Source of the DNA: Pelagibius sp.
GTDB lineage: Bacteria > Pseudomonadota > Alphaproteobacteria > Kiloniellales > Kiloniellaceae
Length of the DNA stretch: 64,000 nucleotides
Direction of reading: 5' to 3'
Assembly: GCF_028281305.1 (NCBI RefSeq)
Contig: NZ_JANQKD010000094.1
Location: 1-64,000 of the forward strand
Below the pieces are notes generated by a model. The model made no database searches. It saw nothing but the letters and a program-made list of their open reading frames with translations, and was not told the origin of the DNA. Numbering within the stretch: position 1 is the first letter of the stretch; every line of letters starts with the position of its first letter. Position numbers and translations under genes: made by a program. Shown one piece after another: positions 56,318-64,000 of the stretch.

Positions 56318-56773
56318 ATGAACGTCATCGAGCAACTGGAACAGGAACAGCTCGGCAAGCTGACCGCTGACAAGGCGGTGCCGGCTTTCGCGCCGGGCGA
56401 CACGCTGCGGGTCAACGTGAAGGTGCGCGAAGGCAGCCGCGAGCGCGTCCAGGCTTTTGAGGGCGTCTGCATCGCCCGGCGCAACCGCGGCCTGAACTCG
56501 GCCTTCACGGTGCGCAAGCTTTCCTACGGCGAAGGCGTGGAACGCGTGTTCCCGCTCTACAGCCCGCGCATCGAGTCCATCGAGGTGGTGCGCCGCGGCG
56601 ACGTGCGCCGGGCCAAGCTCTATTACCTGCGCGGGCGCACCGGTAAGGCGGCGCGCATTCGCGAGCAGACCACCGGCCACAGCGGCAAGCTGGAAGCGGC
56701 GGCCAAGGAAGAGGCCGCCAAGGCCAAGGCCGAGCGCAGCAAGTCCAAGAAGGCGGAGAAGGCCGAGGGCTGA
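56318..56773 (+). CDS. rplS: 50S ribosomal protein L19
   Basis: Ribosomal protein L19 of the 30S-50S interface. Conserved segments include [20 protein letters not shown] and [15 protein letters not shown], and [20 protein letters not shown]. At 151 aa it carries a Lys/Ala-rich C-terminal extension beyond the usual 115-125 residues. ATG 56318 is preferred over 56309, from the standard [11 protein letters not shown] start. A strong terminator follows, ending the operon. Confidence 0.96.
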   Translation: MNVIEQLEQEQLGKLTADKAVPAFAPGDTLRVNVKVREGSRERVQAFEGVCIARRNRGLNSAFTVRKLSYGEGVERVFPLYSPRIESIEVVRRGDVRRAKLYYLRGRTGKAARIREQTTGHSGKLEAAAKEEAAKAKAERSKSKKAEKAEG

Positions 56774-56787
56774 GCCCCGGCCTCTGC

Positions 56788-56862
56788 TCCGGAAGGCTTT
56801 CCGGACAGTCCCTGAAGGGGCCCGCCTGGCCGCTTGTCGAAAGCGCCGGCGGGCCTTTTCCT
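56788..56862 (+). terminator. terminator region after rplS (two hairpins)
   Basis: A first hairpin pairs TCCGGAA (56788-56794) with TTCCGGA (56799-56805). A second, longer one pairs GGCCCGCC (56819-56826) with GGCGGGCC (56848-56855), with inner pairing of CGCTT and AAGCG, followed by TTTTCCTTTT. The second is a clear intrinsic terminator separating rplS from leuC. Confidence 0.9.
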
Positions 56863-57087
56863 TTTGGCCCCCGACTTCCGTTGTGCTCCTGGGTTGCGGG
56901 CGCGGGTGAACGGTCTTTGACGATCAGGCCCGCGGCGCTATGCTCCGCCTCCCGAAAATCGGCTCCTAGAATTGGCCACGAAAACGGACCGTTAGGCCTC
57001 GCAATGGCCGAAGTCATCGCCAGATAGAAACCACGCCGGATAGAAACCAAAAGGCCGGACGCAACGGCCGCAAGGAACGAGAACGAC
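56863..57087. other. leuC upstream region
   Basis: About 225 bp lie between the rplS terminator and leuC. The terminator implies a separate promoter for leuC here. No leucine-rich leader peptide, T-box or other attenuator was recognised. GATAGAAACCACGCCG and GATAGAAACCAAAAGG (57022 and 57037 areas) form a short imperfect direct repeat of GATAGAAACCA. Confidence 0.5.
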
Positions 57088-58506
57088 ATGTCCGCCCGAG
57101 ACGCCGAGGGTCCGCGCACCCTCTTTGACAAGATCTGGGACAGCCACCTGGTCGACCGCCAGGACGACGGCACCTGCCTGATCTACATCGACCGTCACCT
57201 GGTGCATGAGGTCACCAGCCCGCAGGCCTTCGAAGGGCTGCGCCTTGCCGGGCGCAAGGTGCGCCGGCCCGAGGCGACCCTGGCAGTGCCGGACCACAAC
57301 GTGCCGACCACGGACCGCTCCAAGGGCATCGAGGAAGAGGAAAGCCGCATCCAGGTGGAGACCCTGGAGCGGAACTGCGCCGACTTCGGCGTGCCGATCT
57401 TCGACATGAACGACGTGCGCCAGGGCATCGTCCATATCATCGGGCCGGAGCAGGGCTTCACCCAGCCGGGCATGACCATAGTCTGCGGCGACAGCCACAC
57501 CGCCACCCATGGCGCCTTCGGGGCCCTGGCCTTCGGCATCGGCACCTCCGAGGTCGAGCACGTGCTGGCGACCCAGACGTTGATCCAGCAGCCCGCCAAG
57601 AACATGCGCATCACCGTCGACGGCGCCCTGCCGCTGGGCGTGACCGCCAAGGACCTGATCCTCGCCATCATCGGCAGGATCGGCACCGCCGGCGGCACCG
57701 GCCATGTCATCGAATACGCCGGCCAGGCGATCCGCGATCTGTCGATGGAAGGCCGCATGACGGTCTGCAACATGTCCATCGAAGGCGGTGCACGGGCCGG
57801 GCTGATCGCGCCCGACGCGGCGACCTACGACTACGTCAAGGGCCGCCCCATGGCGCCCAAGGCCGGCGCCTGGGAACAGGCGCTTGCCTATTGGCAGACC
57901 CTGCCCTCGGACGATGGCGCGCGCTACGACAAGGAAGTGACGCTGGCCACCGGCGAGATCGACCCGCAGGTCACCTGGGGTACCAGCCCGGAGGACGTGG
58001 TGCCGATCACCGGACGGGTGCCGAGCCCGGAGGAGGCGCGCGACGACGCCAAGCGCCAGGCCATGGAGCGCTCGCTCGCCTACATGGGCCTGGAGGCCGG
58101 CACGCCGCTGTCCGAGGTCGCCATCGACAAGGTCTTCATCGGCTCCTGCACCAACGGGCGCATCGAAGACCTGCGCGAGGTCGCCCGCGTGGCCGAGGGC
58201 CGCAAGGTGGCCGAAGGCGTGCATGCCATGATCGTGCCGGGCTCAGGCCTGGTGAAGAACCAGGCCGAGGAAGAGGGCCTGGACCGCATCTTCGTCGAAG
58301 CCGGCTTTGACTGGCGCGAGCCGGGCTGTTCCATGTGCCTGGCGATGAACGCCGACCGGCTGCAGCCGGGCGAACGCTGCGCCTCGACGTCGAACCGCAA
58401 TTTCGAGGGGCGCCAGGGTCGCGGCGGGCGCACCCACCTGATGAGCCCGGGCATGGCCGCGGCGGCGGCGATCGCCGGCCGCCTGGCCGACGTCCGGGAG
58501 CTTTAG
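57088..58506 (+). CDS. leuC: 3-isopropylmalate dehydratase large subunit
   Basis: A 472-aa aconitase-family enzyme of leucine synthesis, isomerising 2-isopropylmalate with LeuD. The [4Fe-4S] ligands are visible as Cys in [13 protein letters not shown] and the pair in [10 protein letters not shown]. Substrate motifs [12 protein letters not shown] and [17 protein letters not shown] are intact. The ATG at 57088 follows AAGGAACG. Its partner leuD is 4.8 kb downstream on the same strand rather than adjacent. Confidence 0.97.
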   Translation: MSARDAEGPRTLFDKIWDSHLVDRQDDGTCLIYIDRHLVHEVTSPQAFEGLRLAGRKVRRPEATLAVPDHNVPTTDRSKGIEEEESRIQVETLERNCADFGVPIFDMNDVRQGIVHIIGPEQGFTQPGMTIVCGDSHTATHGAFGALAFGIGTSEVEHVLATQTLIQQPAKNMRITVDGALPLGVTAKDLILAIIGRIGTAGGTGHVIEYAGQAIRDLSMEGRMTVCNMSIEGGARAGLIAPDAATYDYVKGRPMAPKAGAWEQALAYWQTLPSDDGARYDKEVTLATGEIDPQVTWGTSPEDVVPITGRVPSPEEARDDAKRQAMERSLAYMGLEAGTPLSEVAIDKVFIGSCTNGRIEDLREVARVAEGRKVAEGVHAMIVPGSGLVKNQAEEEGLDRIFVEAGFDWREPGCSMCLAMNADRLQPGERCASTSNRNFEGRQGRGGRTHLMSPGMAAAAAIAGRLADVREL

Positions 58507-58619
58507 CGAACCCCAGGGGCGCGGACAGTCCGGCGTCAGACCGGACACCGCGTTCGAGGTCAAGGAGGGGCCTTAACGGCTGTCTCGGCAAGAGGCAGGC
58601 AGACACCCAGGGAGATGAC

Positions 58620-58811
58620 ATGCCGAAACGCTTTTTGAAGATGCCCGCGGACCGGGGATGGGCGGGCGGTGAACTCGTGGCAGTGCGCGACATGTCCAGC
58701 GGCAAGCTGCGCATCGTCAGGCCCTTTACCCCCGGCCAGAAGCGCGACGCCCACGAACCGGAGCCCGACCTGGCCCTGCTCACGGCGCTGTCCCGCAAGC
58801 AGCGTCACTGA
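58620..58811 (+). CDS. small hypothetical protein, 63 aa
   Basis: The function is unknown. The sequence is compact and basic (MPKRFLKMPADRGWAGGELV; RIVRPFTPGQKRDAHEPEPD), not low-complexity. GGGAGATGAC precedes the ATG at 58620. Its stop overlaps the convergent glycosyltransferase stop by 7 bp. It could be a real short gene co-transcribed with leuC; conservation in relatives would settle it. Confidence 0.55.
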   Translation: MPKRFLKMPADRGWAGGELVAVRDMSSGKLRIVRPFTPGQKRDAHEPEPDLALLTALSRKQRH

Positions 58812-60115
58812 CCGGCTTCGCGGCGCCCTGCCGCCGCTGACTCTCCGGTCGAAAGTCTATTGATGGCAGCTGCCGCACCCTCGGCGCCGGGCTCCGCGCG
58901 CAGGGCCTCGCCCAGCGCCGCGGCCCGGGCCCGCAGGGCGGGATCTTCGGTCGCTGCCAGCGCCCCGGCCAGGGCGGCGGCCGTCAGCCGTTTCTGCGGC
59001 AGCGGCGGCGGGCCGGCGCCGGCCTGCAGGACCCGCCGTCCCCAGAAGGGCTGATCGCCGAACACCGGACAGAGGATCGAGGGGCGCCCCCAGCGCAGCC
59101 CTTCGTGGGTGGTGCCGGCGCCGCCGTGGTGGACAACCGCGGCGCAGCGCGGAAACAGCCAGGCGTGGGGGGCGCTCTCCAAAACATGAACCTCCGTGGC
59201 GATCTGGTTTTCGGCGATCCCGGCGGCGAGGCCGCCCCAGCCCGTTGCCAGCACGGCGCGCCGCCCGGCCATGGTCAGGGCCTCCAGGATGGTCCGGGTG
59301 AGGTGTTCCGCATTCTCGGCGGGCATGCTGCCGAAGCCGACGTAAACCGGTGGCGGGCCCGCTGCGAGAAAGCGTGCAAGATCCTCCGGCGGCCGCCAGT
59401 CGGTGGGGCTGTCTGAAAACCAGTAGCCGGTGATCTCTTCCGCGCCGCCCCAGTCCTCAGGGAATGGTACGAGGTGTCGGCTGAAGCCGTGCAGCCTTAC
59501 CACCGCTCTGTTCTCCGGCCGGTGGCCGGCGAAAAGATCCCGCGGCGGCCTGGTGGTCAGCCCCAGACTGTTGCGGCGCCAGGCGCCGATCTGCCCGGCC
59601 AGCAGCCGGGACATGAGGCCGACCACGACCCGGTGGCTCATCCTGTTGCCGAAGCGCCCAAGATCCGGCAGGGCCAGCCCGGGGCTGGGGAAGGCGGCGG
59701 TGGGGATGTAGGCGGGGATCAGCGCCGTCGGAATGGCGGTGATCCGCAGCGCCTCGGCGATGGACTGGGCGGCCAGGCCCTTGGGGTGGTGGTAGACAAG
59801 CATGTCGGGCCGGATGTCCCGGGCGACGGCCCACATCTCGTCGAGCTGGCGGCGGTACATCCCCTTGGAGGCGCGCCAGGCCTGCACCTTGCCGGAAAAG
59901 GTGCGCAGGGCCTTCTGCATCTCCGGTGTCTGGATCATCTGGCGGACGTCGTCGGTCAGCGGCGCGGCTGGCAGCCCCTGCGCTTCGATCATGTCCTCGA
60001 AGCCTTGCCCGGTGGCCAGCGTGACGTCGTGGCCGCGCGCCTTCAGGGCGGCGCCGAGCGCGGCATAGGGCTGTACGTCGCCGCGCGACCCGAGGGTGAG
60101 AATCAGAATGCGCAT
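58805..60115 (-). CDS. UDP-glycosyltransferase-like (GT1/sterol glucosyltransferase type)
   Basis: A 436-aa GT-B fold glycosyltransferase. The N-terminal half begins MRILILTLGSRGDVQPYAAL, as in sterol 3-beta-glucosyltransferases and related enzymes. The C-terminal donor-site region contains VVHHGGAGTTHEGLRWGRPS and CPVFGDQPFWG. The acceptor could be a lipid, sterol-like compound or natural product; nothing nearby identifies it. Its stop overlaps the convergent 63-aa gene by 7 bp, and it is divergent from the L,D-transpeptidase. Confidence 0.88.
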   Translation of the reverse strand: MRILILTLGSRGDVQPYAALGAALKARGHDVTLATGQGFEDMIEAQGLPAAPLTDDVRQMIQTPEMQKALRTFSGKVQAWRASKGMYRRQLDEMWAVARDIRPDMLVYHHPKGLAAQSIAEALRITAIPTALIPAYIPTAAFPSPGLALPDLGRFGNRMSHRVVVGLMSRLLAGQIGAWRRNSLGLTTRPPRDLFAGHRPENRAVVRLHGFSRHLVPFPEDWGGAEEITGYWFSDSPTDWRPPEDLARFLAAGPPPVYVGFGSMPAENAEHLTRTILEALTMAGRRAVLATGWGGLAAGIAENQIATEVHVLESAPHAWLFPRCAAVVHHGGAGTTHEGLRWGRPSILCPVFGDQPFWGRRVLQAGAGPPPLPQKRLTAAALAGALAATEDPALRARAAALGEALRAEPGAEGAAAAINRLSTGESAAAGRREAGQ

Positions 60116-60385
60116 GGGACCGGGATAGAGGCTTTCACCTGCAAGGTCGAGCCCGGCTCAAGGCGCCTGTACTCCGGAGGCTCCCCCTTTTTTGCAGCGC
60201 CGTCAGGCCCAGCGGTTGTAGGGGCCGGGGTGGAAACCCGCAGCCCGCTGTGATCCTATAGGGGCGAGAGAGCGGCGCCGAAGGGCAAAACCCGTCGGTG
60301 CCTGCGCCCCAGTGGCGAAAAGTGCCGCAAGTGAAGAACGGTGGTCGAGAGCCACAGCCGGGGGCGGCGAAGAGGGGACGATGCG

Positions 60386-62050
60386 ATGAAACTCCGTGCG
60401 ATCGGGTTGGGCTTGTGCCTGCTTGTCTTCAGCCTGGGCGCTGCCCCGGGCCTTGCCCAGGCGGGCCCGCTGCAGGATGCCCCGCTGCAACAGGCCCTGG
60501 AGGCGCAGCTGCGCGCCGGTGTCGGCGCGGCGGCGACCGACGACGAGATCGAGACCCTGACGGTGCTGGAGCGCTTCTACCAGGCCCGCGGCCTGGAGCC
60601 GCTCTGGGTTCAGGAAAGCGGGGCCGGCCCGAAAGCGCGTCAGCTCTCGGCCCTGCTCACCGCGGCGGATCTGGACGCCCTCGACCCCGCCGACTACGGC
60701 GCCGAAGACATCGCGGCGCTGCTGGGCAGCACGGCCGTAACGGCGCTGGCCGAACTGGAGATCCGCCTGACCCAGGGTCTGATCCGCTTTGCCGCCGACC
60801 TCGGCCAGGGGCGCACCACGCCCCATGTCGCCGATCCGGAGCTCTTCGTGTTCCGCGAGGAGGTGCTGCGCGAGGAGGTGCTGGCCGTTGCCGCCGGGGC
60901 GCAGGACTTGGAAGCCTTCCTGCAGCGTTACCGCCCCAACACGCCGCGCTACGACCGTCAGAAGGCGGCGCTGGCGGAGTACCGGGCGCTGGCGACCCAG
61001 GGCGGCTGGGAGCCGATCCCCGAGGGACCGACCCTGAAGCCGGGCATGAGCGACCCGCGGGTCGGTCTGCTGCGGGCCCGCCTGCGCCTCTGGGGCGACC
61101 TGAAGCCCGAGAACGACCTTGCCGAGGCGGGCGGCGACCCGGACTTCTACGACGAGCCCATGGTCGAGGCGGTGAAGTGGATGCAGTACCGCCACGGCCT
61201 GACCCAGGACGGCGCGGTGGGCAAGAAATCCCTGGCCGCCCTCAACGTGCCGATCGAGGCGCGCATCGAACAGATGGTGCTGAACCTGGAGCGTCGGCGC
61301 TGGATGCCGGACGACCTGGGCCGGCGCCACATCTTCGTCAACCTGGCCGACCAGCTCCTGAAGCTGGTGGAGGGGGAGAAGACCCTGCTCGACATGCCGG
61401 TGGTCGTCGGCAGGCCCTATCACTCGACGCCGGTCTTCAGCCACCAGATGACCTATCTGGTGATGAATCCCTACTGGAACGTCCCGCCCAGTATCGCCCG
61501 CAAGGAGCTGCTGCCGAAGATCAAGGATGATGTGAGCTATCTGGCCAGCAACAACTTCACCCTGTTCAGCGACTGGAGCAGCGGGGCCAGCGTGGTCGAC
61601 CCGGTGACGGTCAACTGGGCGGCGGTCAACCGCAACAGCTTTCCCTACAAGCTGCGCCAGGGTTCGGGCGACGGCAACGCGCTGGGGCGCCTGAAGTTCA
61701 TGTTCCCGAACCGCTTCAATATCTACCTGCACGACACCCCGGCAAAGACGCTCTTCGGCAAGGACGAGCGAACCTTCAGCCACGGCTGTATCCGGGTTTC
61801 CGACCCGCCGGGCCTGGCCGCCGCGGTGCTGGCGAAAACCGGCGACTGGCCCTTGCAGCGGATCAATCAGACCATCGATTCGGGAGAACGGCGTATCGTC
61901 ACCCTGGATCAGCCGCTGCCGGTGCACATCAGCTACCTGACTTCCTGGGTCAACAAGGACGGCAGCGTGCACTTCCGCAAGGACGTCTACGGCCGCGACG
62001 CCAAGCTGGCCGAGGCTCTGCTCGGCGCGCGCGCCGGCGGCTGGCGGTAA
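60386..62050 (+). CDS. YcbB-type L,D-transpeptidase
   Basis: A 554-aa periplasmic enzyme making 3-3 crosslinks in peptidoglycan. The N-terminus is a signal peptide (LGLCLLVFSLGAAPGLAQA). A peptidoglycan-binding-like domain covers about residues 220-280 (SDPRVGLLRARLRLWGDLKP). The YkuD catalytic domain contains SHGCIRVSDP with H466 and C468. The 3' neighbour is a DUF882 peptidase, a pairing also seen in E. coli (ycbB-ycbK). ATG 60386 was chosen as it gives the signal peptide directly. Confidence 0.93.
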   Translation: MKLRAIGLGLCLLVFSLGAAPGLAQAGPLQDAPLQQALEAQLRAGVGAAATDDEIETLTVLERFYQARGLEPLWVQESGAGPKARQLSALLTAADLDALDPADYGAEDIAALLGSTAVTALAELEIRLTQGLIRFAADLGQGRTTPHVADPELFVFREEVLREEVLAVAAGAQDLEAFLQRYRPNTPRYDRQKAALAEYRALATQGGWEPIPEGPTLKPGMSDPRVGLLRARLRLWGDLKPENDLAEAGGDPDFYDEPMVEAVKWMQYRHGLTQDGAVGKKSLAALNVPIEARIEQMVLNLERRRWMPDDLGRRHIFVNLADQLLKLVEGEKTLLDMPVVVGRPYHSTPVFSHQMTYLVMNPYWNVPPSIARKELLPKIKDDVSYLASNNFTLFSDWSSGASVVDPVTVNWAAVNRNSFPYKLRQGSGDGNALGRLKFMFPNRFNIYLHDTPAKTLFGKDERTFSHGCIRVSDPPGLAAAVLAKTGDWPLQRINQTIDSGERRIVTLDQPLPVHISYLTSWVNKDGSVHFRKDVYGRDAKLAEALLGARAGGWR

Positions 62051-62533
62051 GGGGGCGGCTTTCCCCGCACAGAAAACCCTCTCCCCTGGTGGGAGAGGGT
62101 TGCGAAGGCTTGGCGTGCCTTGAGGCGCGCCTAGCCGAAGCTGGGTGAGGGGGAACCACCGCAGCGCGGCGCGAACACCGCCTGCTGCTCCGCGACAGAT
62201 AGAGCCGCCACCCCCCTCACCCTCCCGCTGGCGCGGGCCCCTCCCTCTCCCTCCAGGGGAGAGGGAACCGGAGCGTCGGCACGGTTGGTCTCCCCCTTCT
62301 GCCAGGGGAGAAGGAATAAGGCAGCGTCCGAAGCGACAGTAGGTTCAGGGGTGGGAACCTGACGGCGTCCGGCGTTCCGCTGCCGTGCGACTACTCCTTT
62401 TGGACTACCCCTCCCGTTGCTTCGCGCAGCCGAAGCGTGTATTCCGTTAACCGTCCGTTCGTCATTGGGGGCGCAAGGTCTGAACGGACATCTCCCCCGT
62501 ATCGTATCCGCTTCAGAGAGGACCTAAGGCGGC
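62051..62533. other. intergenic region with dispersed repeats, 483 bp
   Basis: The L,D-transpeptidase and DUF882 genes are separated by repeat modules B and A (62073-62267), further simple purine/pyrimidine-rich sequence (to about 62320), and about 200 bp that should contain the DUF882 promoter. No coding sequence was accepted. Confidence 0.6.
62073..62267. repeat. dispersed repeat, modules B then A
   Basis: Module B (62073-62152) starts ACCCTCTCCCCTGGTGGGAG, contains TTGCGAAGGCTTGGCG and ends AGCTGGGTGAGGGGG. Module A (62208-62267) has CCCTCCCGCTGGCGCGGGCC and a CTCTCC/GGGAGAGGG hairpin. They match the 46067-46220 element, where the order is A then B. About 55 bp of unrelated sequence separates the modules here. 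Confidence 0.85.
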
Positions 62534-63121
62534 ATGGACCACAGGGCTCACCCTTTGTCTGCAAGGGCGGCGTCGCGCCGCCGATTCGTGACCGCTGCGG
62601 CCACGGGCGCCGCGGTGCTGACCACCACGATGCTGGTGCCAAGCCTCGCCTTGGCCGCCAAACCCATGCCGGCGACCCGCAGTCTGGCCTTCCGCTCCCT
62701 GCACACCGGCGAAGAGGTGGCCGCCACCTATCTGCGCGACGGCGTTTTTCAGGCCGAGGCCCTGGACCGGCTGAACCACGTGCTGCGCGACTGGCGCAGC
62801 GGCGAGGTCTGGCAGATGGACCGCAACTTGCTGGACCTGCTCTACGCCCTGCGCCGCTCCATGGACAGCGAGCAGCCCTTTGAGCTGATCTCCGGCTACC
62901 GATCACCCAAGACCAACGCCAATCTGGCCTCCAAGAGCAATGGGGTCGCCAAGCGTTCTTTCCACATGCGCGGCATGGCCGTCGACGTACGCCTGCCGGA
63001 GCGTGACCTGAAGGCGCTGCATCAGGCGGCGCTCGCCCTCCAGGGCGGCGGGGTCGGCCTCTACACCAAGTCCGGCTTTATCCACGTGGATACCGGCCGG
63101 GTGCGGCGCTGGGGCGCCTGA
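62534..63121 (+). CDS. DUF882 / M15-type peptidoglycan peptidase (YcbK-like)
   Basis: A 195-aa exported protein. A twin-arginine-like signal (SRRRFVTAAATGAAVLTTTM) leads to a probable cleavage site near ALAA (residue 42). The peptidase core has GYRSPKTNANL, SFHMRGMAVDV (His and Asp ligands) and a later His in FIHVDTG, fitting the zinc-binding pattern of DUF882 and D-Ala-D-Ala carboxypeptidase relatives. It lies downstream of the YcbB-like transpeptidase, on the same strand. It probably trims peptidoglycan. Confidence 0.9.
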   Translation: MDHRAHPLSARAASRRRFVTAAATGAAVLTTTMLVPSLALAAKPMPATRSLAFRSLHTGEEVAATYLRDGVFQAEALDRLNHVLRDWRSGEVWQMDRNLLDLLYALRRSMDSEQPFELISGYRSPKTNANLASKSNGVAKRSFHMRGMAVDVRLPERDLKALHQAALALQGGGVGLYTKSGFIHVDTGRVRRWGA

Positions 63122-63173
63122 AGGCGGGCCCCTCCTTCCACCGCGGACGTCCCAACAGATGCCCGGCAGGCCT

Positions 63174-63203
63174 CCGGGAGGCCCCGGGAGGCCCCGGGAG
63201 GCC
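63174..63203. repeat. 10-bp tandem repeat, 3 units
   Basis: Three exact copies of CCGGGAGGCC run without gaps, with partial units on either side. The array sits between the DUF882 gene and leuD, about 125 bp upstream of the leuD start. Confidence 0.95.
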
Positions 63204-63326
63204 CCGAAACCGGGGCATGGCTGTCCTGCGTGCGCGGGGCTTTGACCTTTTCGCCTGACCTCTTATGATCCGCTCCCGGAACCGGGCAGCGCGCCGCTGC
63301 CCGCTCCGGAAGAACATGAGAGAGCG

Positions 63327-63932
63327 ATGGACAAGTTCACCACCCTGACCGGGGTCGCGGCGCCCCTGCCGCTGGTCAATGTCGATACCGACATGATCAT
63401 CCCCAAGCAGTTCCTGAAGACCGTGCAGCGCACCGGGCTCTCCAAGGGCCTCTTTTACGAGATGCGCTTCGACGAGGCCGGCAAGCCCAAGGAGGGCTTT
63501 GTTCTCGACCAGCCGGCCTACCGCGACGCCAGCATTCTGGTGGCGGGGGAGAACTTCGGCTGCGGCTCCAGCCGCGAGCACGCACCCTGGGCGCTGCTGG
63601 ACGCGGGCATCCGCTGCGTCATCGCCCCCAGCTTCGCCGACATCTTCTACAACAACTGCTTCAAGAACGGCATTCTGCCCATCGTGCTGCCGCAGGAGCA
63701 GGTCGACCTGCTGATGGACGACGCCGAGCGCGGTGCCAACGCGGTGGTCAGTGTCGACCTGGAGAAGCAGGAGATCACCGGGCCCGACGGCGGCAAGATC
63801 CACTTCGAGATCGATGCCTTTCGCAAGCACTGCCTGCTGAACGGGCTCGACGACATCGGCCTGACCATGGAAAAGGCCGATGCGATCACGGCCTTCGAGG
63901 AGGCGCGCAGCGGCAGCCAGCCGTGGCTCTAG
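63327..63932 (+). CDS. leuD: 3-isopropylmalate dehydratase small subunit
   Basis: A 201-aa swivelling-domain subunit that completes isopropylmalate isomerase with LeuC. Conserved segments are [30 protein letters not shown] and [16 protein letters not shown]. Length is normal. It is separated from leuC by the glycosyltransferase, L,D-transpeptidase and DUF882 genes and has its own upstream region. leuB and asd, which often follow, would lie beyond the window. Confidence 0.97.
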   Translation: MDKFTTLTGVAAPLPLVNVDTDMIIPKQFLKTVQRTGLSKGLFYEMRFDEAGKPKEGFVLDQPAYRDASILVAGENFGCGSSREHAPWALLDAGIRCVIAPSFADIFYNNCFKNGILPIVLPQEQVDLLMDDAERGANAVVSVDLEKQEITGPDGGKIHFEIDAFRKHCLLNGLDDIGLTMEKADAITAFEEARSGSQPWL

Positions 63933-64000
63933 TCCTCTAGTCCGGTTCGGGAGCGCTCGCGCGCGGGCGCGAAGCCGGCCTCTTCCGAGGGGGCAAGAAA

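Overview
The window looks like chromosomal DNA from a GC-rich alphaproteobacterium, most plausibly Rhodospirillales in the broad sense (for example a Kiloniella/Pelagibius-type lineage). This placement is inferred from gene content: ffh-rpsP-rimM-trmD-rplS followed by leuC and leuD, dapF-mtaB-ftsY, a DUF2336 protein beside a sensor kinase, MlaFED-type lipid transport with a STAS-bearing permease, and several TTG/GTG starts. No rRNA, tRNA, CRISPR array, intact IS element or prophage was seen.

Layout. 1-2250: an AT-richer accessory stretch with the tail of an unknown gene, a glycine-zipper protein, a possible gene remnant, a REP-like palindrome and a long hairpin. 2250-11400: metabolic and transport genes (acetoacetyl-CoA synthetase, two EamA exporters, DUF3429, YkvA, Rieske oxygenase, LysR, cupin, a ComB-GNAT fusion). 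11440-15290: a membrane sensor kinase and a long acidic repeat protein. 15430-19260: a four-gene lipid-transport operon (MlaE, MlaF, MlaD, PqiC-like lipoprotein). 19450-27720: mixed single genes, including OsmC, a TTC38-like protein, DUF427, a cysteine hydrolase divergent from a GlxA-type regulator, NUDIX, a methionine-rich protein, DUF695, and TetR divergent from a sterol desaturase-like enzyme. 27720-31340: a Fur-box-like site and a giant RCC1/RTX secreted protein. 31525-39200: pgk, GYD, LysE, a JmjC-like oxygenase, AzlCD, and a DUF2336-kinase pair. 39700-46040: a second NUDIX, Rap1a/Tai, a NaChBac-type sodium channel, a CBS-like sensor kinase, and LysR divergent from DoxX plus glutathionyl-hydroquinone reductase. 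46280-49400: dapF-mtaB-ftsY. 49870-52550: small secreted proteins and lipoproteins, then a cold-shock protein. 52910-56780: the SRP/ribosomal operon. 57090-63930: leuC, a glycosyltransferase, a YcbB-type L,D-transpeptidase, a DUF882 peptidase and leuD.

How it fits together. Envelope maintenance is a clear theme (Mla-like transport, L,D-transpeptidase plus DUF882, lipoproteins, Rap1a/Tai). So is membrane protein targeting: Ffh and its receptor FtsY are both present, about 6 kb apart. Three sensor kinases have near-identical HisKA boxes and no adjacent response regulator. Several regulators have recognisable operator-like palindromes in their divergent promoters. Short GC-rich tandem repeats with 10-11 bp units recur in intergenic DNA, and 15-bp units recur inside coding regions.

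No single new defence or mobile system could be shown. The best leads are the duplicated Met/Cys-rich protein (24941-25393), the phased LysR boxes (44399-44454), the glycine-zipper locus at the window start, the Cys-rich secreted peptide (49869-50186), and the double-propeller RTX protein behind a Fur-like box. All functions come from reading the translations; no database search was run.
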